64,000 nt of DNA from Bacteroidota bacterium (lineage in GTDB: Bacteria; Bacteroidota; Bacteroidia; Cytophagales; Cyclobacteriaceae), in NCBI GenBank assembly GCA_018266435.1, contig JAFEAL010000002.1:62001-126000 (forward strand), written 5' to 3'. The notes below the pieces were generated by a model, which made no database searches, was not told the origin of the DNA, and saw only the letters and a list, made by a program, of their open reading frames with translations. Both the position numbers and the translations under genes were made by a program. Every line of letters begins with the position of its first letter. Positions within the stretch are counted from its first letter, which is position 1. Of the stretch, positions 46,108 to 53,267 are shown piece by piece.

Positions 46108-46163
46108 AATTATTCCTACAAACGTGAAAATAATCGATATGTTTCATTTTTGTAGGAATAATT
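46108..46163. promoter_or_regulatory. 15-bp perfect inverted repeat, candidate PadR operator
   Basis: AATTATTCCTACAAA at 46108-46122 is the exact reverse complement of TTTGTAGGAATAATT at 46149-46163; half-site centres are about 41 bp apart (four helical turns). Similarity continues inward imperfectly (TTTCAxxTTTG in both). Each half includes a TTTG that could be part of a -7 element, so the halves may be two divergent promoters that share a repressor site. It lies 11 bp upstream of padR and 59 bp upstream of rluD. Confidence 0.8.
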
Positions 46164-46222
46164 TAAAATTTTGTATTCTGTGTTATTACAGGCGATAAAA
46201 AGGCAATCCGTATTTTTGCGCC

Positions 46223-47248
46223 ATGATTCAAGACGAAGACAACGAACCTGATGACGATCTGTTTGAACACCATCGGATCCTTGCCGACCCCGGCCAGAGC
46301 CTGATTCGCATCGACAAATTTCTGATCGATCGCCTGCCGAATGTAACCCGTACCAAAATCCAGGTCGGAATTCACGAAGGTTTTGTAAAGGTTAACGACA
46401 AAAACATCAAACCGAATTATAAAATTCATCCCAACGATGTGATTACAGTTTCACTGCCAGAACCACCGCGCGATACGGATATAAACCCCGAAAATATTCC
46501 ACTCAACATCGTCTATGAAGACAACCATCTGCTGGTGGTAAACAAACCAGCAGGCATGGTGGTGCACCCGGCCTATCAAAACTGGAGTGGCACATTGGTA
46601 AATGCACTCACCTATCATTTTCAAAACTTGCCTGAGATGAAAGGCAACGAAGGCCGCCCGGGATTAGTGCACCGCATCGATAAAGACACTTCAGGATTAT
46701 TGGTGATTGCGAAAACAGAATTAGCGATGACTTCGCTCGCCAAACAATTTTTTGATCATAGCATTGAGCGAACATATCAAGCGATTGTATGGGGGGTGCC
46801 GGAACCGAACGAAGGAACTATCAATGTCAACGTTGGCCGAAGTTTAAAAGACAGGCGGGTGACTGTGGCTTTTCCTAAAGGAGATTTTGGACGAACAGCC
46901 ATCACGCATTTCAAATTGGTAAAAGACTTTCGTTATGTTTCTTTGATCGAATGCCAACTGGAAACCGGACGTACGCACCAGATCCGGGCACACATGAAAT
47001 ACCTTGGTCACCCGATTTTTAATGATGAAATGTATGGAGGCAATCAACTAGTGAAAGGAACGATGTTTACAAAATACAAGCAATTCGTTGATAATTGTTT
47101 TAAAATTATCCCCCGGCAGGCTCTCCACGCCAAAACACTTGGGTTCATTCACCCGGCCTCACAAAAATACATTCAATTTGATTCTGACCTTCCGCATGAC
47201 TTTAAAGAGGCGATGGAGAAATGGGAGCACTATGTGAAATACAATTAA
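46223..47248 (+). CDS. rluD: RluA/RluD-family 23S rRNA pseudouridine synthase
   Basis: A 341-residue enzyme that isomerises uridines to pseudouridine in large-subunit rRNA. An S4 RNA-binding domain at about 30-90 (IRIDKFLIDRLPNVTRTKIQ) precedes the synthase domain with VNKPAGMVVHPA and the catalytic Asp153 in GLVHRIDKDTSGLLVIAKT, then GRTHQIRAHMKYLGHPI. RluD versus other RluA-family members is by overall resemblance (S4 domain present, typical length). It begins 125 bp from padR in the opposite direction, so an inverted-repeat element lies in its upstream region; its end is 10 bp from the stop of the convergent DUF6263-like gene. Confidence 0.94.
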   Translation: MIQDEDNEPDDDLFEHHRILADPGQSLIRIDKFLIDRLPNVTRTKIQVGIHEGFVKVNDKNIKPNYKIHPNDVITVSLPEPPRDTDINPENIPLNIVYEDNHLLVVNKPAGMVVHPAYQNWSGTLVNALTYHFQNLPEMKGNEGRPGLVHRIDKDTSGLLVIAKTELAMTSLAKQFFDHSIERTYQAIVWGVPEPNEGTINVNVGRSLKDRRVTVAFPKGDFGRTAITHFKLVKDFRYVSLIECQLETGRTHQIRAHMKYLGHPIFNDEMYGGNQLVKGTMFTKYKQFVDNCFKIIPRQALHAKTLGFIHPASQKYIQFDSDLPHDFKEAMEKWEHYVKYN

Positions 47249-47258
47249 AGGTCAGGCC

Positions 47259-48179
47259 TCATTTTTTGGTTAACGTGTATTCAGTGTCTGCTTTAATTTC
47301 CATTTGCATGGGCATGTCTTCAGGAATTTGCCCACCGGCCAACAAAATCATCTGGCCTTTTATTTCAGAATATGATTTTGCCGATTCTGGCCAACCGTGA
47401 GTGGTTGATACTACCGATTTTACTACCTGTCTTCCTTTTAAATTGGTTGTAGCTCTTAGCCCGGGTTGTGGGTTAATCACTTTGGTCGAATCGGTTGTGC
47501 TGATCTGGCCATCACTAATAATCACAGAGGTTGGCCCGGTTACCGATTGCAAACTCCAGTCGTTAGCTATTTGCAAGGGCATATTCATACCGGCCGAACT
47601 GGTGCTTTTCCAAACTGCCCCTACTTGTATCTTGTTATCCGGGTAATAAACAAACACATTTTCTAAACTTCTTTTAACAGAATTTTTTCCGAAGGATAGT
47701 TCCAATGAGCTTTTCATCTGGGTCATTCCGGCATCTGAGCCGGTAAACGCTGACCACAAGTTTTCAAGGTTGTCCACCGATTCAACCGTACCGTTTTTTG
47801 TAAGAGTAAAATTGAATTTCTTGCCGATCATCAATCGAATGGCCTTGCCCATCATTTTATTTGCCTGGTTAGTCGTGTCTCCATCCGAATCCATTTCTCC
47901 TTGAGCCGTTTTCATTTTTAGGGAAAGTGCCGTGTATTCGATTTCAAATTTGGCCGAGGTGCCCGTTAGTTCTATGGTTTTAATTTTCATTCCTCCTTTG
48001 ATTACCATCTCAATGGTTTGATCCATTCCGGCTACTACAATGTGTTGGTGCGTTGTGGCTGTTTGCGTCATCTCGTAGGTATCTCCTTTCTTGAAGATAT
48101 ATTGAAACTGTATTTCTTTGCCCGGAAAAGTAAAAGAGCAAAGTGAAATAACGAGTAGCGGGGTGAGTAGTTTTTTCAT
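47259..48179 (-). CDS. DUF6263-like exported protein
   Basis: A 306-residue exported protein. The signal peptide (MKKLLTPLLVISLCSFTF) is followed by a domain that starts FQYIFKKGDTYEMTQ, rich in Thr, Ser and Met, with a GGMKIKTIELTG strand and the later pattern VGAVWKSTSS. It resembles DUF6263 proteins, beta-sheet domains of unknown function seen in Bacteroidota; that assignment is from overall pattern and is moderate. Cys15 in SLCSF makes a lipoprotein possible but the box is weak. It stands alone between rluD (convergent) and the sigma-factor operon, with a 123-bp leader. No enzyme motif is visible. Confidence 0.75.
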   Translation of the reverse strand: MKKLLTPLLVISLCSFTFPGKEIQFQYIFKKGDTYEMTQTATTHQHIVVAGMDQTIEMVIKGGMKIKTIELTGTSAKFEIEYTALSLKMKTAQGEMDSDGDTTNQANKMMGKAIRLMIGKKFNFTLTKNGTVESVDNLENLWSAFTGSDAGMTQMKSSLELSFGKNSVKRSLENVFVYYPDNKIQVGAVWKSTSSAGMNMPLQIANDWSLQSVTGPTSVIISDGQISTTDSTKVINPQPGLRATTNLKGRQVVKSVVSTTHGWPESAKSYSEIKGQMILLAGGQIPEDMPMQMEIKADTEYTLTKK

Positions 48180-48302
48180 GGCGTGGGGTTATAAGTAATC
48201 AAAAATATACAATTGTGACAAATTGTAAAGTATAGCGATGTGTCGTGTTTAATGAAATGAGTTGACGGCCACTAACAAAAAACCATGCCAGCTAACAGCC
48301 CG

Positions 48303-48683
48303 TTAATGTATGGCTGCTTTTGAAATCCATTTCTTATCTACCCAATTTAACAGGCCGATAAATAATAAAGCAAATCCTATCAACCAGCGGTAACCGGAAA
48401 AAAAGGAAAACACCCCAACAGAAAGTGTAGCATGCGATGTGATGATGACGTAAAGCGAAGTAGTTACGCACAAAGTACAGCCAAAGACCAAAAAGAATAA
48501 ATCCCAGTTAAAAGATTTTGCCGGGCGTGTGGCCGCAGCGGCCACGCGCCCGGCAAAGTCTGAAGGCAGTTTAAACCCGGCTTCTTGTTTCAGGGCGCTG
48601 AAAACAATTTTATATAACTCACCTTCCTGTCCTTCAGGAGCCTGACCCGCTTCTACCTGTTTTTGAATCCATTCGTCTTTCAT
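48303..48683 (-). CDS. Small membrane protein coupled to the ECF sigma gene (possible anti-sigma)
   Basis: A 126-residue protein. The first 60 residues are soluble and acidic (MKDEWIQKQVEAGQAPEGQE), followed by about two transmembrane segments (about 60-80 and 95-115). It has no zinc-binding HxxxCxxC motif of the ZAS class. The ATG overlaps the TGA of the ECF sigma gene (ATGA), which is the usual position of an anti-sigma factor, so membrane sequestration of the sigma factor through the N-terminal domain is a reasonable inference. Its reading direction is the same as the sigma gene and no terminator lies between. Not recognised by family. Confidence 0.72.
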   Translation of the reverse strand: MKDEWIQKQVEAGQAPEGQEGELYKIVFSALKQEAGFKLPSDFAGRVAAAATRPAKSFNWDLFFLVFGCTLCVTTSLYVIITSHATLSVGVFSFFSGYRWLIGFALLFIGLLNWVDKKWISKAAIH

Positions 48684-49237
48684 ACTTCTTTTCCAAGATA
48701 TGTTTTTATTTTTTCTTTTAAGAGCTGTCGGGCACGAAATAAATAATTTTTTACAGTGCCTTCGGGCATACCTGTCGCTTCACCAATCTCTGCATAGTTC
48801 ATGTTTTCCAAATGATAAAGCGTTAGCACCACGCGATAGTGCGTAGGAAGTTTTTCGATCAGTTTTATAACTACGCTTTCCATTTCGTCCTCCTCAATTA
48901 ACTCAACCGTATTTGTATCGGCAATAAATCGTTCTTCGAGTTTCTCATCATCCGGAAGATCAGCCAGTTCAATTTTCTTTTTTCTTAAATGGTTGATGGC
49001 TTGCCGGTAAGCAATGGTGGCAATCCACGTACTCAATTTTGATTGAAAGTTAAATTCAGAAATTTTTTCATACACTTTTAAAAAAACATCCTGACAGATT
49101 TCTTCGAGATCTTCGGCATTATTGATCACCCTGCCCACCATGTGGGCCACCAGCCGCTCGTACTTGCGTATGAGCAGTTCAAAAGCATGTTTGTTGCCTT
49201 CGGCCACGCGCGCGGCCAGCGCCCGATCGTCTATCAT
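48680..49237 (-). CDS. ECF-type RNA polymerase sigma factor
   Basis: A 185-residue sigma factor from the ATG at 49237. Region 2 covers ALAARVAEGNKHAFELLIRKYERLV and CQDVFLKVYEKISEFNFQSKLSTWIATIAYRQAINHLRKKK; region 4 shows LPTHYRVVLTLYHLENMNYAEIGEATGMPEGTVKNYLFRARQLLKEKI. The longer frame from GTG 49252 would start inside the promoter element described at 49244-49274, so the ATG is favoured. Directly downstream is a membrane protein likely to be its anti-sigma partner. The same two-part promoter occurs facing both ways in the divergent gap, so this sigma probably drives its own gene and the operon that starts at 49396. Confidence 0.95.
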   Translation of the reverse strand: MIDDRALAARVAEGNKHAFELLIRKYERLVAHMVGRVINNAEDLEEICQDVFLKVYEKISEFNFQSKLSTWIATIAYRQAINHLRKKKIELADLPDDEKLEERFIADTNTVELIEEDEMESVVIKLIEKLPTHYRVVLTLYHLENMNYAEIGEATGMPEGTVKNYLFRARQLLKEKIKTYLGKEV

Positions 49238-49243
49238 TTTGAG

Positions 49244-49274
49244 GTGAGACACACAACGAAGATAAAATGTTGCA
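49244..49274 (-). promoter_or_regulatory. Candidate ECF promoter for the sigma gene
   Basis: On the minus strand TGCAACAT (complement of 49267-49274), 14 bp and GTGTCTCAC (complement of 49244-49252) form a two-part element like ECF -35 (AAC) and -10 (GTCT) boxes. The mirror copy is at 49326-49355. The -10 ends 7 bp before the sigma ATG, which implies a leaderless or near-leaderless transcript. Confidence 0.75.
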
Positions 49275-49325
49275 ATCCTTTTAAAATAATTTTTGGTTGA
49301 GTAACAAAAAATTTATGGCGCCCTC

Positions 49326-49355
49326 TGCAACATTGCCTGAAAAACGGTGTCTCAC
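49326..49355 (+). promoter_or_regulatory. Candidate ECF promoter for the divergent operon
   Basis: TGCAACAT (49326-49333), 13 bp and GTGTCTCAC (49347-49355) repeat the element found facing the sigma gene, with spacing one base shorter. The AAC to GTC distance is 17 bp, right for ECF recognition. The start codon of the next gene is 40 bp further on. Confidence 0.75.
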
Positions 49356-49395
49356 TCGGTGTAAATCAATTTGAAACCTTAAAAATCTTACAACT

Positions 49396-49746
49396 ATGGA
49401 TCATAATTTAATGGAGGTATTAATGCCGATTGCCATTATGGGCAGCTTCAGTGTTGGCTTGTATTTTTTCGTAAGTGTAATGACCAACTACATCTTAAAA
49501 AAGAAAATGATTGAAAAAGGATTTGTCAATGACGATACCCAGGCCATCTTTAAACAACATGTGTCAGAAAATAAACACACGTCTTTAAAATGGGGGCTGA
49601 TCGTATTTTTTGGCGGGCTTTCATTAATTATCATGGAGTTTATTCCCGTACAACCACAATCACCACTTCCATACGGCTTGTTTGCCGTGTCGGTGTCATT
49701 GGGCTTTCTGGTCTATTATTACCTGGTGAAGAAAGACCTGAAATGA
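49396..49746 (+). CDS. Small membrane protein, DUF6249-like, probable ECF sigma target
   Basis: A 116-residue inner-membrane protein with three hydrophobic segments: about residues 7-30 (PIAIMGSFSVGLYFFVSVM), 64-82 (WGLIVFFGGLSLIIMEF) and 90-110. The length and layout resemble DUF6249 proteins often seen beside sigma-factor genes in Bacteroidota; the assignment is moderate. The 40-bp leader follows a promoter element shared with the sigma gene, making it the best candidate for a direct target. It is followed 31 bp later by the lipocalin-like gene on the same strand, so the two are likely one operon, possibly with the permease after them. Confidence 0.75.
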   Translation: MDHNLMEVLMPIAIMGSFSVGLYFFVSVMTNYILKKKMIEKGFVNDDTQAIFKQHVSENKHTSLKWGLIVFFGGLSLIIMEFIPVQPQSPLPYGLFAVSVSLGFLVYYYLVKKDLK

Positions 49747-49777
49747 ATTTGAGTTTTTAAATCAACCCAAACAACAG

Positions 49778-50149
49778 ATGAAAAGCTTTTTAACTTTTGC
49801 TTTACTCATTGTATCAATGACGGGCTATTCTCAAGATCAGGAGAAGCTTTTGATAAAAGCCTGGAAGCTGAAATCACATACCATGACGGGAATAGGAATA
49901 CACCATTCATTACCCAACGAAATGCAAATTGAGTTTTTGAATGATGGCACCTGGAAATCTTCCGCCTCATGGGAAGGAACAACACAAGGGAAATGGAGTT
50001 TGAAAAATAACAACCGTACACTGAGTATCTCATTTAACCCGGAAGTACTAAAAGATTTTCGCATTTCTGAACTTTCGGATACTCACTTTCAGATTGAAAA
50101 CACAACGTTGACAGCCGTGTACAAACTCACGTGGACTGCTTTGAAGTAA
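49778..50149 (+). CDS. Small exported lipocalin-like protein
   Basis: A 123-residue protein with a signal peptide ending MTGYSQD. The pattern LLIKAWKLKSH, IEFLNDGTWKSS, GKWSLKNNNRTLSISF and ISELSDTHFQI is that of the short lipocalin-like barrel domains abundant in Bacteroidota. No lipobox is seen, so a free periplasmic protein is expected. It lies 31 bp after the DUF6249-like gene and 25 bp before the FtsX-type permease, within a probable ECF-controlled operon. A ligand-binding accessory of the permease is conceivable but unsupported beyond position. Confidence 0.72.
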   Translation: MKSFLTFALLIVSMTGYSQDQEKLLIKAWKLKSHTMTGIGIHHSLPNEMQIEFLNDGTWKSSASWEGTTQGKWSLKNNNRTLSISFNPEVLKDFRISELSDTHFQIENTTLTAVYKLTWTALK

Positions 50150-50174
50150 ATCATCACACTTAAATTCTAAACAC

Positions 50175-52598
50175 ATGTTGCAGAACTATTGGAAAACTGC
50201 CATCCGCAGCCTACTCAGACACCGTTTTTTTTCGATGATCAATATTTTCGGATTGTCGGTGGCAATGGCATTATCGATGGTGATTATCATGCTGGTGGCC
50301 GACCAGATGATGTACGACCGATATAATTCAAAACGCGACCGCATATATCGTGTCAACAGCATTCCGATAAACGAGAATGGTACAACTTTTAGCGAAACTG
50401 CCACCACCACCCTTCCTTTGCGGGATGAACTCCTGGAAAAATACACCGGCATAGAAAAAGCCGTGCGCGTTGTACGTGGTTTTGGAAACATGTGGCTGGA
50501 GATTGAACAGAACGTAAATATTCCGGTTGCAGGTTTTTATGTTGACCCAGAAGTGCTCGACTTGTTTGAATACGAACTGGAGTATGGTGATCAACGCACA
50601 GCACTAACCGAGCCCTTTTCAGTGGTGCTCACAAAGAAAACGGCCAAAAAATTATTTAGTAAAGAAAACCCCGTTGGCGAAAGTTTTAAAGTAGGCGATG
50701 AAGGACCTTACAAAGTAACGGGTGTCTTAAAAGAAACAGATCACAAATCGCACATCGTGTTTGATGCACTGGCCAGCATCTCGTCAATAAAAAAAACAGG
50801 AGAAGCCAAACACAATCGGTTTAAAGACTTAACCGACTGGTATCAATACACAGGTGGATGGGTTTATCTACTGCTTCAAAAAGAAAAAAACCAGGCCGAT
50901 ATCCAACCTCATCTGGAGAAAATTCAGAAGGAGTATTTTACCACACTTCCCAAGCCCGAGTCGCAGCAACGGGTTCGCTACTCGCTGCAACGATTAATGG
51001 ACATCACACCGGGTCCATTTATCAATAATCCCATCGGGCCGTTTTTACCTTGGATTTTTGTTTATTTTTTCATTGGCTTGGCCGCGGTAGTGATGCTCAC
51101 TTCATGTTTTAATTTTACCAATCTCTCCATTGCACGGTCGCTCACCCGCGCGCGTGAAATTGGTGTGCGGAAAGTAACGGGTGCAAAACGGTGGCAAATC
51201 TTTTTGCAGTTCTTGTCAGAGTCAATTATTGTATCGCTCTTTTCACTTTTGGTAGCCATGATACTTTTGGTTTGCCTGCGGCCGTTGATGCAGGAATTGA
51301 GTTTTGCCCGTCTGATGAAATGGGACTTGGAAGCAAATTATTTTGTGTTTGGTATTTTTATAGTCTTTGCTGCAGGTGTTGGCATAATGGCCGGGTTGTT
51401 TCCGGCCTTGGTGATGAGCGGCTTTCAGCCGGTTAAAGTGTTGAAAGGGATCATCAACGCAAAGTTGTTTTCGCACATCGGGTTGCGCAAGGCTTTATTA
51501 GTAGCACAGTTTACTTTTTCCCTGATCTTCATTATTTCCGTACTGGTAGTATTCAATCAGCTTCAGTTGTTTTTAAAGGCTGACCACGGATTTAGTATGA
51601 ATAAAAAAATAGTGGTGGCCCTGAGCCATACCTCGCCTGAAACCCTGAAGACAGAGTTGCTCAAATACAACAACATTGAGAGCGTAACGGCCGTGTCACA
51701 CCTGCCGGCTGCGGGCACTTCGTATGGCGAAGACTACAAACGATCACTCGATGAAAAAGCGTGGACCAACATGAATTATTTTTCCGTAGATGAAGACTAC
51801 CTCAATAATATAAAAGTACCGCTGGTGGCCGGTAAGTTTTATTCACCCGCTGCCGGGCAAGCAAATAAAAAATGGATTGTAATCAATGAAAAAGCAGTAG
51901 AAAAATTTCATTTCAAAAATGCAGCCGATGCCATTGGGCAGGAACTTATCGCTCAAAAAGACTCATCTAAATTTATCGTTATCGGGGTGGTGAAAAATTA
52001 CAACCATCAGATGCTGATGGAAAAAATGGAAGCCATGGCACTGGTGTATAACCCGGCCGAGTTTAATCTGCTGCAGGTAGAATACACCGATACGTTCGAA
52101 AAAGCAGGAGCATCCATCGAGACTGCCTGGGCAAAAATAAATCCTCAGCTAAAAGTAGATTACAAAGATTTTTATAACGAAGTGCATAAAATATACGATA
52201 TCTTTTTTGGTGACATCGTAAGTATTCTCAGTGTCATTTCAGTTTTGGCAATCCTGATCTCTTGCCTGGGTCTGCTGGGCATGGCTACCTATGCCACCGA
52301 AACCCGCATCAAAGAAATTTCTATTCGAAAAATTTTAGGAAGTACCGACCGCGCCTTGATTTATTTATTATCGAAGGGTTTTGTCGTAGTCTTGCTGGTG
52401 GCAGTCGCAATTGCCGTACCTCTTTCTTATTTTATCAATAACCTGTGGCTTGAGTTGCTGGCTTATCATGTTTCAGTCAGTTTCTTAACCCTTTTTTCAG
52501 GGGTGCTTGCCTTGTTGTTTTTTGGAATCCTCACCATTGGCTCACAAGCCTGGCGAGCCATCTACATAAACCCGGTAAAAAACCTGAAGAGCGAATAA
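50175..52598 (+). CDS. ABC transporter permease, MacB/FtsX type
   Basis: An 807-residue protein with two FtsX-like units. The first helix is at about 20-42 (IFGLSVAMALSMVIIMLVA), a MacB-type periplasmic domain follows, then three helices at ~285-410; a second unit begins near 435 and ends with helices at ~680-800. SLTRAREIGVRKVTGAKRWQ and YATETRIKEISIRKILGSTD are the coupling segments. It is homologous to the PadR-linked permease in this window but lacks the N-terminal prefix domain. No ATPase is adjacent. It starts 25 bp after the lipocalin-like gene, so it may be the last member of the ECF-controlled operon. Transported substrate is unknown. Confidence 0.92.
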   Translation: MLQNYWKTAIRSLLRHRFFSMINIFGLSVAMALSMVIIMLVADQMMYDRYNSKRDRIYRVNSIPINENGTTFSETATTTLPLRDELLEKYTGIEKAVRVVRGFGNMWLEIEQNVNIPVAGFYVDPEVLDLFEYELEYGDQRTALTEPFSVVLTKKTAKKLFSKENPVGESFKVGDEGPYKVTGVLKETDHKSHIVFDALASISSIKKTGEAKHNRFKDLTDWYQYTGGWVYLLLQKEKNQADIQPHLEKIQKEYFTTLPKPESQQRVRYSLQRLMDITPGPFINNPIGPFLPWIFVYFFIGLAAVVMLTSCFNFTNLSIARSLTRAREIGVRKVTGAKRWQIFLQFLSESIIVSLFSLLVAMILLVCLRPLMQELSFARLMKWDLEANYFVFGIFIVFAAGVGIMAGLFPALVMSGFQPVKVLKGIINAKLFSHIGLRKALLVAQFTFSLIFIISVLVVFNQLQLFLKADHGFSMNKKIVVALSHTSPETLKTELLKYNNIESVTAVSHLPAAGTSYGEDYKRSLDEKAWTNMNYFSVDEDYLNNIKVPLVAGKFYSPAAGQANKKWIVINEKAVEKFHFKNAADAIGQELIAQKDSSKFIVIGVVKNYNHQMLMEKMEAMALVYNPAEFNLLQVEYTDTFEKAGASIETAWAKINPQLKVDYKDFYNEVHKIYDIFFGDIVSILSVISVLAILISCLGLLGMATYATETRIKEISIRKILGSTDRALIYLLSKGFVVVLLVAVAIAVPLSYFINNLWLELLAYHVSVSFLTLFSGVLALLFFGILTIGSQAWRAIYINPVKNLKSE

Positions 52599-52655
52599 AA
52601 ACAATATTACCAACTGAATAATTGCGCTATACTTGTAGTGCAATTATTCAGATAC

Positions 52656-53243
52656 ATGAACCAGTTTCCTCTTTATTTCGTCTTAGGCCGCGAACATATT
52701 TTAGACTATGTCAATGGATACGACCACATTTTGTTTGTGGTGGCGCTTTGTGCACTCTACGCCTGGGCTGATTGGAAAAGGGTGCTGGTGCTTGTCACCG
52801 CTTTTACCATTGGCCACTCCATCACACTGGCTTTGGCTACCCTGCAAATCATTTCCATCAACAGCAACCTGGTTGAGTTTTTAATTCCCCTTACCATTTT
52901 CATCACAGCCGTTTCTAACTTGTTTAAAAAAGAAGAACAATTTGGCCAGGCAAAAATCCAGTTAAATTACTTGTTTGCCCTTTTCTTTGGGCTTATCCAC
53001 GGTATGGGTTTTTCCAATTACCTGCGAGCCATGCTGGGTAAAAACAATTCCATAGCATCACCCTTATTAGCCTTTAATTTAGGACTTGAATTCGGACAAA
53101 TAATAGTTGTAACCTTATTTCTTACAATCAGTTATCTTTTGGTCAATTGGCTGAACGTGAGTCGCAGGGATTGGAAGCTGATAATTTCCTCGGCCATTGC
53201 TGGCATTGCGTTTATTCTGATGAAAGACCGGTTTCTTTTTTAA
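52656..53243 (+). CDS. HupE/UreJ-family membrane protein
   Basis: About 195 residues from the ATG at 52656; a GTG at 52638 would add six. The HupE/UreJ pattern is clear: GREHILDYVNGYDHILFVVAL near the start, TAFTIGHSITLALA, and FGLIHGMGFSNYL. Five to six hydrophobic segments are present, with conserved His residues in H-x(3)-GxDH-like and GHS/IHG positions that suggest nickel or cobalt handling. Family members are linked to hydrogenases or ureases, but none is encoded here, so it is an orphan. It ends three bases before a further ATG of the M1 peptidase frame, so it may be co-transcribed with that gene. Confidence 0.88.
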   Translation: MNQFPLYFVLGREHILDYVNGYDHILFVVALCALYAWADWKRVLVLVTAFTIGHSITLALATLQIISINSNLVEFLIPLTIFITAVSNLFKKEEQFGQAKIQLNYLFALFFGLIHGMGFSNYLRAMLGKNNSIASPLLAFNLGLEFGQIIVVTLFLTISYLLVNWLNVSRRDWKLIISSAIAGIAFILMKDRFLF

Positions 53244-53267
53244 ATGGTACCAGTTAAAATAAATTTT

